The notes: generated from the letters alone by a model not told the origin. 64,000 nt of DNA from Albugo candida (GCA_905220665.1 CAJNAR010000164.1:186001-250000); one strand, 5' to 3'. Shown: positions 49,157-60,718, counted from the stretch's first letter. Made by a program: numbers and translations.

Positions 49157-50272
49157 TCATGCGCCTTGGCCACAAGTATCTTTGGCAGGGAGCAAAAGTG
49201 CCAGTTCATGATGGTGAAGCTTCGCATCATCATAACCTTGTTCGAAACGCGTATTATGCGCGTCTATATTTGCACTGAGATGAAAGGATGTGATAGTCTG
49301 ACGACGCCATTGCCACGGACGTACGATCAATTGCCTTGGGTGTTGCACAGTATCTAGATCAAGACAATTGCTACTTCTACGAGAAGAAAGCTCCATATGT
49401 GGCGCAATTGCTGGATGAGGACTGCGTATTTGACGAGGTAAGTACTCATCTAATATTGAGTTGATACATTTCGTCCAACCTCCACAATAACTCGAGAGTT
49501 TTTCTGCATTGGAGTGCACCACATCACATACTAATTGTGAAGAATGGAACCATAAATCCGCCCAAGTATTGTATTTTTCGCATTTTACACCTTTAAAATT
49601 AGAAAAGGCGCCATCAATGTACCATTTTCCATGCAGAGATAGAAAGGGTCGACCAGTCAGAGCAAAAGGAACCAACGCTGATGCAATTATCGAATTCGCT
49701 AAATCTTCCACACTGTCCCATTTTGTGAATTGCTCCGCCTTCATTGAAGGAAACTCCGTTGCAACAATCGAGAGGTTTTTGTCGTGTATTCGTCTTATTA
49801 CCGCTGGTCCATCATCTTCCCAAAGATTATAAACAGACTCAACGATTGCATTTGCAATTTTACCATAGCCGCTGTACCAGCGCGCTTTTTTGAAGCACTT
49901 CACTGTAGCTTCTCGCATGACTCTCCACGCTTCACGTACATCGGTTTCAGAAGCTAACAAGGTCGCCGTCCAAGCACCACCAGAGCACCCAGAAAAGTGA
50001 CAATCTGATAAAACAAAGTGTTCCTGTAGATACGCCGCAATTCCCATCTGATAGACAAAACAACCTGCGGAAGCCGTGAAAGCAATTTCAATTGGTGGTA
50101 GTTCTCTTTCAGCCACTCCTTTCTCATCCAGCGCAATTGGTTGCGTGATTTCAATCATCGGACGTTCTTCATATTCAGCTGTTTCATCCAAATCTGACTG
50201 CACATCAATCGATGCTTCATTTACAGAGTCGGAGCGATTATTATCGCATTCGGTTATCGAAATTGTTGCCAT
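49157..50272 (-). CDS. Patatin-like phospholipase
   Basis: A single-exon, 371-residue reading frame starts at ATG 50272. The oxyanion region (FTASAGCFVYQMGIAAYLQE) precedes the nucleophile elbow GCSGG (Ser97). The catalytic aspartate lies in YIDGAFS (Asp220), so the Ser-Asp dyad of patatin/PNPLA lipases is intact. The first ~55 residues are acidic and low-complexity; no signal peptide is seen, so a cytosolic or lipid-droplet location is more likely. The family hydrolyses phospholipids or triacylglycerols. The C-terminus contains EQGYDDAKLH, resembling the QGY-DA motif at the end of PNPLA domains. No intron is required. Confidence 0.9.
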   Translation of the reverse strand: MATISITECDNNRSDSVNEASIDVQSDLDETAEYEERPMIEITQPIALDEKGVAERELPPIEIAFTASAGCFVYQMGIAAYLQEHFVLSDCHFSGCSGGAWTATLLASETDVREAWRVMREATVKCFKKARWYSGYGKIANAIVESVYNLWEDDGPAVIRRIHDKNLSIVATEFPSMKAEQFTKWDSVEDLANSIIASALVPFALTGRPFLSLHGKWYIDGAFSNFKGVKCEKYNTWADLWFHSSQLVCDVVHSNAEKLSSYCGGWTKCINSILDEYLPRQIRSPHPAIAPHMELSSRRSSNCLDLDTVQHPRQLIVRPWQWRRQTITSFHLSANIDAHNTRFEQGYDDAKLHHHELALLLPAKDTCGQGA

Positions 50273-50657
50273 GATTCTTTGTCGTCGAAATATAATTTCG
50301 GAATGGAGTGCAGAGTATGAATGAAAAGTCTATCAGGCGTTTTCCGCAGCTTGTCTTTGTATGTAGTGGACTTTAGTGGTCACGATGACATCACAAAATG
50401 ACTAAGTTACGCAACTTGAAGCAAGTGATCGTTAACTGTTGGCCAATAAACAACGGTACCATAATTCTGGTACTCAAGAGGTGCTCCGATAGATGAGCCT
50501 TCCGATTTACGATCGAATAGACGTCAATCTAAATATGGTGTACCACGCATGATAAAAACCAAAAGGGACAGCGTTACAGCCACTCGACTACGTGGTATTA
50601 GCATCATGGGTTCATTACTTTTGTGATTTAGTGCCAGACGCCCGTCATCATCCAAAA

Positions 50658-51638
50658 ATGGGAAATTTAGCATCGGAACCCGAGACGCGCTTTTGGAAGC
50701 GCTTCTACACCAATGTGACTATCAATCAGCATACTACGCACATAGAAGACATCGAAGATACATCACCCATGAGTCCCTTAGCTCTGGCATCCGATGCGTG
50801 TGCAGGAGGCATCATTTTTTGGTCCGGACTTTCACTAGCTCAGGTGATGCAAAAGTGTTTGCGAGTTTCGAGCGCTACACCCATTCTTCCTCAAGTGATC
50901 GGATGTATTTCCATAGCATGTTTGTCTACAGCATCCGTTTGGTATGCAGCTCTACCAAGAAAGCTCTTGCTGGATTATAATAAATCTACTTCGGATCAGT
51001 GGAAGAAAATTACGACATTGTACGAGTACATGACCGCGTTTTATCACATGAGAATGCAAACGACGTCTTTGAGTATGCATCCTATATATTGTTTGATGGG
51101 TTTTATTATTTTCAGAGTCCTGGGCGGTCGAATGCTTGCGATTGCTCCGAGTGATTATCGCTTTCTTGGTGCCTTCCATCGGTTTGAGTCATCCGCAAGC
51201 GCTACTCAAATGTACGCTGGCGATAAAATACGACTCATGATGCAATCTTTTGGTCGGAGAACAGGATGTCATACATGCGGAAGTCGACGTCATTCATTAT
51301 ACCACGCGGATCATATGCCACCGAATGAGTGAGACTTGTGTATTTTTTATCACCACTACCCTCTGACATCTTTTTTCAGATTTGCGAAACGGGATAATGC
51401 GGGTTTGATGAATCGATGGCTTGGCCGAACCGTTCGTCAGCGCTACTATCCACAATGTCAGACTTGTTCCAATATACAGGGACCACTGGTTAAACAAACA
51501 GGGTCAAATCGCTGGTCTCGAGCATCAAAGCTGCAATCACATTGGAAAGAATTCAGAGCGTACCATCTGACCGGATTTTGGCTCGTTCTATTTGTCTCAA
51601 TACCATCCACCACGAAAAGTCTTCAACCCTCGTCATGA
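50658..51638 (+). CDS. Multi-pass membrane protein with split C-x2-C / DHxPPN (HNH-like) motif
   Basis: Two exons, 50658-51328 and 51380-51638, with a 51 bp intron (GTGAGA...TTTTTTCAG), give 309 residues. Three hydrophobic segments lie near residues 50-65, 75-100 and 140-160 (GGIIFWSGLSLAQVM, IGCISIACLSTASVW, HPIYCLMGFIIFRVL). A fourth is close to the C-terminus (FWLVLFVSIP). Between the third and fourth is a paired-cysteine motif: C204-x2-C207, then H216-A-D-H219-M-P-P-N223, then YYPQC250-x2-C253-SNIQG. The C-x2-C...DH..PN...C-x2-C arrangement resembles the treble-clef HNH fold, though nuclease activity is unproven. An alternative 5' exon beginning at 50550 (MIKTKRDSV) joins in frame over a 40 bp intron. 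No named family was recognised. Confidence 0.75.
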
Positions 51639-51959
51639 GACTGCTGCTGCGCTCCATAGAAACTTGCTACGATTGAACGAACGCGGTAGTTGCTAGAAAC
51701 GCTCGACTGCAGGTACCAACTGCTTTTATGCTTTTGATTCTGGGCCTGAAGTACATCGTACTTGGCAGTTTATAACTAAATACATTAGGATATCTCAATA
51801 ATCTCGTATGAGCCATCATTATGGCCTATAGCATAGGGACAATTCGTAGACCTCATTCCTCTTTAGTAAACTCGAGCATCCAGGAATGATTCTGACACAC
51901 AATATGCTGCTAGCGTGTTTTCAACTGCAAAAAGAATGAGAGTTGTATTGATAAGGAAA
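51639..51959. other. Intergenic, nothing supported
   Basis: About 320 bp between the membrane-protein stop and the left edge of the inverted duplication. No open frame or structure of note was seen. Confidence 0.5.
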
Positions 51960-52120
51960 AGCCGCCGATCGACACATTACCACGTAGATCCTGAGTGAAC
52001 CAATTCCCTACATCACGAACATTAAAAAACACACTAAGATGTCAACATGAAATTGAGCAGCAGATTCGTGGGACATTGCAGAAACTTTCGGCTAATCAAG
52101 CCGATACATTTATCTATTTA
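51960..52120 (+). pseudogene. Decayed fragment of the coiled-coil gene
   Basis: The plus strand here aligns with the coding strand of the coiled-coil gene (about 32,130-32,280 in reverse). Anchors are atcgacacattacca..., the gagcagcagattcgt block and ctttcggctaatcaag.cgat, against the parent's ctttcggctaatcaagtcgat. Deletions and stops destroy the frame, and no start or splice sites remain. It is the left part of the inverted copy whose right part is the phosphatase relic. Confidence 0.8.
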
Positions 52121-52239
52121 TCTATCTACTTGATTCTAATTATTAAAAAAAACAGGTATTATTTTTTCAGCTGGTATATAAGTACACAACTCATTGTTAT
52201 TTTAATCACAAAGTCAAGGTACGAAATTACGGAAGCTAT

Positions 52240-53650
52240 TTCTGAGCCATTCAGGCCATTTGACAACTTACTCGACACGATAAAAAAGCATTCACAAACT
52301 GAGACCGTGCCAACCAGAGTGAGGTTTCCACCATATCTTTCAGAGTACTCAATAGTGATTCTGTATTGATCAGAAACCCCACCGAGCGGATAAATCTCAA
52401 GTGCTCAATATGCTCACCCGAATGCTCGAATGCCAAACCAATAATTGTGAAGCCGCAGCTGTGATAGCAAGCGCTTGTAAAAATACAATATCTTGTCTGT
52501 GCTCAATACGCTCCAACAAGCGTTGATCATTAGTTGACTGAGTGTATAAATGTTGCAATCGTCGCAATCCGCGTTCTTTGAACCCCAAGGAGTAAGCCGC
52601 ACTACATCCATGGGCGATGACCAAAAATATAAGTTCATCCATTCTTTTGCATCGACCCGAATGCGGCAAAGTTGATTGATTACTAGCTGTTGCAATTCAT
52701 GGAGCTGCGTGTAGTGAGTCAGCCTATTTCTTGCATCACAAACAAGTTCCGATGTAAAGTGATGGTGTCTTCACTCTGAGTTTTGGAGCACGGAGATGAC
52801 GGCGTCTGATCATATCTTTGAGCGACGTCGGCCATAAAGCGCTCAGCATCATGCGTTCTCCGCGTGTTTCGAGTTTGTAGCATTTTGACATATGCAAATG
52901 CAATAGATACCGAGCAGAACGAAGCTGATAAATTCTTCCGAAACCAAAACATGCTCTGGCTCAGAAGGTTCCAATGAGGTTCTAGTTGGCCTTTTGCTCA
53001 GATTGCCGTCATACAAATTGATGGAGCCTGTGCTGGCCGGAGAAGTTAAATCATTCGTCGAAATGACTTTCTCAAGCTCGCCTCCGACGTAATCACCATT
53101 GTATTTTCTGAAATACATTCCGCTTGCCATCTCCAATAAGAATCGTTTATCGTATCCTGATTTCTGTCCTACGAAATTGCGTTTGGCATAGACATAAGAG
53201 TGTCCCAAATCCGTTGTATTTGTTGACGGAAGTCGATTGAGGATTGGTAAACGAGCTTGGGATGCCGTTGTAGATCGATGGCACTCCAGTATGATGGTGC
53301 TATGCGAAAAAATAGTCACCCAATTGGTGGGACCCGTGCGAAGCCAAGTGATTGCTAACTGCTCACCGACACTGAATCGGGTTCGATGCCGCGTATTTTT
53401 CGAATTGAATCATTTGTCAGAGCTTTAAAGGAGCCGTAAGTGTTGTCATGAATTCTCGTACATCAAATCTCCTTTCCAATCTTCGTCTGACGAAGCGGCT
53501 CTGGATCTCAGTTCGGGAAGCTTCATAACATCTTTGTTCTCCGGCATTTCACAATATATATTGCTTGCTTTCGGAGATATCTCGATATACAAGAGATAGA
53601 AGTAGGTGGCTCGTCTGCATGCATCACCAGTCATTCCTGTCCAAGTGATT
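52240..53650 (-). pseudogene. Decayed, truncated inverted copy of the INPP4-like phosphatase
   Basis: Reverse-strand frames at 53634-53446, 53319-52849, 52952-52719, 52695-52397 and 52436-52251 align in order with the functional gene, from about IEITQML to LWLTRC. One block is very similar (DLTSPASTGSINLYDGNLSK is identical in both copies). Frameshifts break it several times. About 60 codons are missing after HYTQLHE, and homology ends before the CKSGKDR catalytic motif. No promoter, start or PH domain is present. The copy sits tail to tail with the coiled-coil fragment, as in the original locus, but inverted. It is non-functional as a phosphatase. Confidence 0.9.
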
Positions 53651-54527
53651 ATTCAGCACGGACAATCGCGCGAATTGCGCTTGACGACAAGGACTCAATC
53701 GCAATAGAGCGTCCCTAGAATAGTACAAGACGCTGATTGGACAATATCGATACCTTGGGAAGGTACGTTATATCATATATACTCACGTACAATTTGATAC
53801 CTTGGCATGGAGCACCTGATAGACGGAAAAGATCACGCACGTGACCAGTATTTCCCCACATTTCATAATTTCTATTGACATAGAGGCTATAAACGCATGC
53901 ATTACTTACGAATAACTTTGCTCACATAATCTTTCGGTATGCTTTCAAAGGGCATGCCTCACGCTTATACTGCGCCTGTCGTGAGGATAGAAAGAACATT
54001 ACCGAGCAGTAATGCAGTGTTTATGCGCAGACACTTGCTTATGATTCACAAGAAAACTCTTCGATGTCCGTAATTTTTCGCTTTCCAAGCAATTACCAAA
54101 TACAATTAAAACATTATCAGATGTTAACCAGCATTCACGACTCAGTGCAACTTTACGCCACTCAGATGTTGAAGAGTCGACAGTAACTTTGTAGTTTCCT
54201 GCATGGCATTACCGGAGGAAAGTACTCCTATAGAGTAATCGAAGATAGGGTACAAAAGATGTGAGTGATTCTCGCTCTCCTGCTGCAAGAAATCGAAAGT
54301 GCAAGAAAAAGCACCTACGCAAGGAGAGCGACGAAGTAGGTAGAATCTCTCAATTTTTTTATGCTCTATATGGAATGCAATAAATGTCACTGAGTTTCTA
54401 TGTAAAGAGATATGACAGCTGGCAATGCACTGGCATGTCAGCATTATACTGACCTGAATGCTCAAAATCGCCTTGAGAGTTCTTGAATTATCTCACTCTT
54501 CAATTTACCATCTACAAGTAAGCTACT
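53651..54527. other. Intergenic, nothing supported
   Basis: About 0.9 kb between the phosphatase relic and the secreted-protein gene. Short open frames only; no motif or repeat recognised. It should contain the promoter of the secreted protein. Confidence 0.5.
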
Positions 54528-55049
54528 ATGGTCTCCTCCATCATTTTCATCACTGGAATAATCCTTCTTGCTACTGCAAATGGCAAAACTATTCGCTCTC
54601 TCGATATAAGCTCGGGATCAAACAAAAAAGGGACTATGAAGATTGATCAAATCCAATGTCAATCCGATTGGTCCAACCCTCAGTGGCATAAATGCATATC
54701 TGATGGCTCCAACACTAAAGCTTGTCAGGATACATTTTTCACACAGATCGTTCCGAGTATCTATGCATTCCTCAAACTGGACGTGGATGTCAATATCTTG
54801 AATTTGCTGAGCGTTGATGTGGAGTTATATCTGGCTGTACTTGGTCGCGCATTTGTCTCAACTATACCTCAAGGATTAAGTGGAGCCGATATTTTGGTCG
54901 CAATCAAAGCTTATGCCAGTGTCCATCCGCAAATTGAACTCTGGATCAATTACTTTCCTCGTTCACCAAGTTTGATCAATATCGATCTCGACATTGGTGC
55001 AGAAATTGTCATCTGGGTGGTTCTTGTGTTGGCGTTCGGCTGTTGGTGA
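54528..55049 (+). CDS. Predicted secreted protein (candidate effector)
   Basis: A single exon of 173 codons. The N-terminus MVSSIIFITGIILLATANG has a hydrophobic core followed by small residues, a convincing signal peptide with cleavage after about residue 19. A Cys-spaced segment follows (QIQCQSDW, HKCISDG, KACQDTF). The middle is predicted helical (LLSVDVELYLAVLGRAF), and the last ~15 residues are hydrophobic (IVIWVVLVLAFGCW), possibly a membrane anchor. The mature part begins with RSLD, but this is not an RxLR-dEER leader. No family was recognised. Its position between two pseudogenes in a gene-poor stretch is typical of fast-evolving secreted proteins. Effector function is inference. Confidence 0.7.
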   Translation: MVSSIIFITGIILLATANGKTIRSLDISSGSNKKGTMKIDQIQCQSDWSNPQWHKCISDGSNTKACQDTFFTQIVPSIYAFLKLDVDVNILNLLSVDVELYLAVLGRAFVSTIPQGLSGADILVAIKAYASVHPQIELWINYFPRSPSLINIDLDIGAEIVIWVVLVLAFGCW

Positions 55050-55099
55050 ACGAATATCGAAGCATTTCGTCTGTTTCGTGGATGAAACTTTCTCCAGCA

Positions 55100-58000
55100 A
55101 AGAGTTTGAGAATTGAATGCAATGTCGTTTTTGCGTGGAATATCTCCCTTGTAGCTTCTCTTTATTTTCTAGGCCCTCGTCCTTTTCACGCTTGTACACC
55201 GCACTTTCACTTTTCCTAAACATCGCTCTTAAAACTCTATTCCATATTCGATTGAAAAATCCGGTCTCGCCTCACCTTATTATTGAATCTACAAGGAAAG
55301 GCCTGCTTCAATCAGAAACTGAATTGTTCACCGCCCAAAATGATTCTCTTGTCGAAGATGAGAAGAATTTACAAGTAGACCCGTTAGTCAGGATAGATAG
55401 GAGTGCAGGCGTTCAGACACACGCACTCTGATTATGGCGTACGGGCTAGGTAAGATTCGACCGCTGCACTCTATTCACTGCAAAATGACTCGTCAGACAC
55501 ACATCTCTTAGTGCACAGTATATCGCGTGCACATTTACGCTAGTCTACAATGCTATTGCACTCTACGGGCACGCATGCTTTGCGTAATTGCGAGTTCTCA
55601 AATCTCATAGTTGCCGCTCGCTTCAAATTATTTGTAACAACGATCGGATCGAAGCAGACACCGGTGCATTTGCAAACGCTTTATCCAATAAGTCATCGTA
55701 TTGGTACATACATTCTGAGTGTCAATCAATCGATCGCTATGTATTTCGATCTCGGCATCAGCGATGAGCAATGGGTGAAACCAACGATGTTGCCCTCCCT
55801 ACTGAACAATGCTCACTACGCTTTGTATTCTTTGCGTAGTAGATTTGGTTGATAGTGTTTGGCATTCTCGACCGGTCATTTTACTTTTTCACGAGTCCTT
55901 TTGTCGCGAATTCGAATTTCTCAATCTATGGACACCATACGTTTATCTATCTGTCCGCGTATATGGGTGGCTTGTTGCAGCGGCATTGATCCACTTTCCA
56001 TTTGCAACAACTGGTTTCGTCGACGTCACTATGATCAAACAACCTGGGAGTCCACGACATTTACATATTGTCATAAGTCTTATAGTACACGATTCCTACA
56101 CTCAAATTTCTCTACTTTTTCCATTCTTTACAACGAGTTTTATCCTTCTTCCATTGCTGGAGGTACTGATGGTCATTTTTCCCACAAGTTATCAGATATG
56201 CTCGCTTAAACTGGAAGATGGCCGATATTCCGTACTACATGCATATGCAGTTGGCAATTGATCGATATCAACTTTTGTTACTTGTAGAATCATGCGCTCT
56301 CTTTTCAATGTTACACGGAATAGTGCTGCAATCAGTATCGCGTGTGTGGCGTTGATCGTACACTGTGATGCCTCAGTACATGTACATATGCTTTCTTTAC
56401 ATACAACTGGTCCCTCATTTGTGTTTGCTAGCCGCGTGGACCTTCCACTTACAATCGTCACGCATGTGAAAAGCTCTTTGACTTCTCAACAACGTCGCAC
56501 GTGAAACTACCAGTTCCTGCCAGGTACGGCACAATACAATGTCACGTAACGGAATGCGTTGATCAATATGCATGCAATGTCAGTTATCAGGGAGCTCTTC
56601 TTATCTGGTGTACGGGGGTCGTACTGGCCATTACAAATTTCATACTCGAAAGAGTGAGTGGCTTTGGTTTCATTTCGTTTCACTGGCTGAGGAACCCGAC
56701 GGAAGGTGACAACGAACAGCGAGTTGGTGCTCAAACGAAACAGGAAAAGCTGCCTGACGAACACCACCTCCCAATGGTTCCCTGGTATTCTATGTTTCTA
56801 TTCAATACAGCATTCGAGCTACTGGTGTCATTAAAGCTTTTTCTTGGAAGGTATCATGCTCATCAGTATCTTAGTTGTTCAGAGATTACCTGCTGGTACT
56901 AGATTTGATCATCGCTCGTTGCAGCGTGCAATTCACGCAAACGACGACGATTATATTTTTGATCACTTGGCATCGCGTGACGAAGTTTGGCTCGATTTTG
57001 TTGCGGATTGTGGGGACGGATTCGACAGTTCATATCAGGTGGCAAGATTTCTTGCTCAGCCAGTCTTAGAGGTAGAGTCCTCGTCAAATTGTCGCAAAGA
57101 CGGAAAGCAAGAGAAACAGCCTAATGAAACGCGCATGCTTCCTCGCGGAGATGTTCTCATTGTTGGTGGAGATCTAGCCTACCCTCATCCGAATGCGTCA
57201 AACTATGAAGTAAACAAGTGTATTCTCTGTCTTATCCTGGTTGTCTCATGCAACGTTTAATGATCAGTCGAGATGTTGGAGAGTCTTCGAATATGCGATG
57301 AAGCCCCCGTCTTTCTATGACCGACAGCAGTATCCGCTCGTAAACTTGGATTGGCGCCCTATCATGGAAAGAAAAATGATGCATCAGCAGTCTCAACAAC
57401 TCCCTCTCTTGAGAAATACGAAGGCCCTTGTGCTTTCGCAATCCCTGGAAATCATGACTGCTTCGATGGTTTGAGTACTTTAATCGGTTCATTTGCAACC
57501 GGGATTGGCTTGGTGGATGGCATCTGCCACAAAAAACCAGTCATTTCGTACTTAAACTTCCGAAGGGATGGTGGTTAATCGCGGTTGATTTGGCATTAGA
57601 AGATGATATCAACACTGAGCAGTTTGAGTTATTTCAACGAGTTGCGGAGAAATTTATTCAGCCCGAAGATGCAGTCATCATTGTAACACATGAACCACGC
57701 TGGATTTTAGATGGAGTAGAAGGACGGGAGAAATCGGAAGAGAAGCTAACGTATCTGATCAATCGTGTATTTAACGGGCGTGTCGTAATTCGTCTTGCTG
57801 GGGATATTCACAATTACATGAGGCACTCACTCGTTACAGGTGTATCAGCTGAAGATACAACAACCGAAACCAAGGTAGATACCATCATTGCGGCACCTTC
57901 ACATATCATGCAACTCCTCTATGTCAAATGTGCCCCAGATTCTAGGCCCAACGCGTTGTTGGGATCATATCCAGACATATACGACCAATGCATGCACCAA

Positions 58001-58500
58001 AATTGTGATACCACCCGTGTTAATGATGCGACATATGCTCTGTCGAATTGCTATCCTCCGAAACACGTTTCTAGGTGAGGGTCAATCTTCCTCGATCCGA
58101 CATAGACGCTACGCATTGCTAAAACGTTTCGCCAACAAAGTATGGAAAGAGCTCTGTGCTTATAACCACGTGGACATCTCTGACTGCAAAATTCGCTGGT
58201 ATTAATTAGATTCGCACTAGTGGAGAATTTGAAGACTTGACACGGTTCGAGATGTGGACGTATAACGTGAGTGTGCTTCCCTACGTTTTTGTACTGCTGT
58301 GAATGGGAGCTGTCCTAGCTTCTATCAGCTCATTCTTACCATGGCCCGTATGGGGAGTACATTACAACGAGGCCTCCGCAGCACTTCAATTATCGAGCTG
58401 TAAGATCTTTCTTCGACTTCATCTTCAATCTAGCAAAGATTTACTCCTTCGTGCTATCTGGGATTGATAAAATGCCTTGAAAATGGTGCAGGTAGTGATT
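55100..58500 (+). pseudogene. Large membrane calcineurin-like metallophosphoesterase, apparently pseudogenised
   Basis: The plus strand encodes, in order but in changing frames, an N-terminal part with several hydrophobic segments (WLVAAALIHFPFATTG, ISLLFPFFTTSFILLPLLEV) and then metallophosphatase motifs. These are ADCGDGFDSS, GGDLAYPHPNAS, PGNHDCFDG, THEPRW and AGDIHNYMRHS. One clean 52 bp intron (56851-56902) is present. Several frame changes cannot be explained by introns: just after GNHDCFDG (near 57470) one base is missing before the conserved continuation; others lie near 55590, 55850, 56500 and 57890. Near 58475 a TGA sits where a KMPxKW block reads through. The protein family hydrolyses phosphate esters with a bimetal centre. 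Borders are approximate. Confidence 0.7.
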
Positions 58501-59106
58501 ATACTCAAAAATCATGATCAGGCTGGCTTCTTGTAGAGACGTAGTCTGGAGTGGTGCCAGTAATCATCCAGAGAACTAAAAGCCGTCAGTCTTACAAGTG
58601 GTAACGCCCAAGTTTTCAGAGATCGGTGCCGACGAGATGAAGCAATATGATGCGAGTTGATTTTGAATATGAGATTATCGATGGAAAGTTGAATATTTAC
58701 GAACGTTCGGATGCACATTTGATTGATCAAACCCATTTTTAAGAAGCCACCACGCATGTTGTCATCGGTCCGGACAATCACACACATGATCTGACTCTAG
58801 AGTATTCTTGGTCAAGTACTATTGAATTCGTTCAATTCGTTCATGATGTGTTTGCTTACGATAAAGCAATAGAGGGCAAGTTGTAAGATTCAAATCAATC
58901 AAATGTTGACTTCTGGGGAGATAGTTGTACTAATCCACATGCTGGACGCTAAAATTATCGACAAACCGCCGAATCATCATCATGTGCACTCAGTCCTCCG
59001 CCTTCTAGACAGCTAACCATTTGATCGGTTGGTAAAGCCATACCAAGATCTTATTCAACAACGGTGCTGCCTCCCGACTTTGGAACCTTACCCGATGTAT
59101 AACCCT
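58501..59106. other. Intergenic, nothing supported
   Basis: About 600 bp after the metallophosphoesterase relic, without a supported gene. Its left end may contain more of the relic's tail. Confidence 0.4.
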
Positions 59107-59415
59107 TCAAGCTAAGCTCTCGTTGTCCGCTTTGATCTCTGTCAACTTTGGAAGACTGTTAAATTCATGATATAGTGGACGAGTCGCATCAGTATTGTTC
59201 TGCTTCGGAAAAATCTTAGACACGTCCATTTTTCCTTTTAGCGCATAAATCGCTCCACCACTCGATTCTGTATCTTGTCCGATGTATTGCAGTAGGCTCA
59301 CGACCTTTATAACATTCCGGCAGCAGCGTTCAATTTGCTTTGCTGTGTGACAACCACTTGCATCCTCGGTGGCAACCGCACATATGTAAGCTTCTGAAGA
59401 CGCTTTCCTCGTCAT
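59107..59415 (-). CDS. Small uncharacterised protein
   Basis: A 102-codon reverse-strand frame with a proper ATG at 59415 (MTRKASSEAYICAVATEDAS). The first half is helical with four cysteines (ICAV, GCHT, ERCCRN) and a hydrophobic stretch (VIKVVSLLQYIG). The second half is polar. No signal peptide is obvious and no family was recognised. It stands alone between a pseudogene and a transposon, so it could be a chance frame. Confidence 0.4.
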   Translation of the reverse strand: MTRKASSEAYICAVATEDASGCHTAKQIERCCRNVIKVVSLLQYIGQDTESSGGAIYALKGKMDVSKIFPKQNNTDATRPLYHEFNSLPKLTEIKADNESLA

Positions 59416-60438
59416 TTTTTATTCTCCTTCCTCCCATCCAAGCATTGCTTTGAAAGCATGATACCATCAGATTTGGGTTCACAAGAAAAAGAAAGATGAG
59501 TATCGCGATGTGTAATTATGCTACTATATACAGCGCGGATTGCAATCCAACAGATTACTTACATTACTTCTATTGTGAAGGGAATCCATATAGCGCTGTC
59601 TCCAGCTTCTCCATGAATATTATTTTGCGATCAGGTATCCTGTATTCACCATAGTCAAAGTTGCATGACTTAAAATTCTTCTATGTGGATCTCTTCATGC
59701 ACAATTGTATTCGAGCGGCGCTTGTGATATCAAAATAGCGTTTTCTTATACGATATACAATGCATTCGATGGCTCGACTATTTTCTCAATTACACGGTGC
59801 TTAGACGACTTTGCGCGAAATTCGCACTAAAGATATGCTATAATATAAGCACCCACGGTACCACTTCCAATAGCACTAAGGGGCATTGTGTTCGATTGTG
59901 TGCGATTTTTGCGGACGGTGTCTCTTGCCTACGGAGATGACTTTTTGCATGAACCCAAGTGAATATGCTTAGTAACGCATGAATAAAAACTCAACTTTGG
60001 TCACAGTACTAATATAAACAATAATCGCATGAAGGCTAAACGAGATGAATCGAGTAGACGTATCTCTGATGAAAGGAGACTCATGTCGCTGTAATGGTTG
60101 TGTCTGCCTGTCATGAAGGAACTGATTGATTGCGTGACCCATTCATATTCACTAAAAATGGACCGCATTTCGAGATTGTGGTGAATGATTGACCGGCATT
60201 GCTATGTAATTCGATCGGAGAAGACGGTGACAGCCTACTTCACTCTTCATTACCTACCACAGAAAGATTTCAAGATAGCGATCCTCACACTCGTTTATCA
60301 AATTCAGGGTCAGTATCGAAACCTGCAGTCGCTGCTTGCTGCACCTTTGGCATGGATTCTATAGCACCTTAAAGCGATTCAGGACAAAGCGACCATGCTG
60401 ACGCTGAAACGAAGATTTGCACACATTCATGAGAATAT

Positions 60439-60640
60439 GGGGATTTTTATACCACTTTTTTCAAAAAACATGTTTCATGGTTCATATACCAAGAGTTAAA
60501 AAAATATGGTTTTTATACCAAAAGCTTGAACAATATGGATTTTATACCAAAAGTTAAAAAAATATGGATTATACACCAAACGTTGAAAAAATATGGTTTA
60601 TATACCAAAACGAATATTACACGGGCGAAATTGAAAAAAA
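60439..60640 (+). repeat. Left terminal inverted repeat of the MULE, with internal tandem units
   Basis: Four to five degenerate units, each containing TATACCAAAAG followed by an A-run and TATGG, run from 60475 to 60610. The outermost part (TTTATACCACTTT) and the innermost part (ATTACACGGGCGAAAT) recur inverted at the right end. Confidence 0.85.
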
Positions 60641-60718
60641 ATGAAAAATAGACCAAATAGTCTGATCTATATTTAAAATTATGAAAAATATACGAAAAAG
60701 TCTGAAGTTTACACATTC

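Noticed and set aside
54590..54625. RxLR effector leader in the secreted protein
   Set aside because: Only RSLD is present just after the signal peptide; there is no RxLR and no dEER.
57304..57420. 74 bp intron to repair the frame before GNHD in the metallophosphoesterase
   Set aside because: It would remove one frame change, but other changes (after GNHDCFDG, near 57890) have no intron solution, so pseudogenisation explains the region better.
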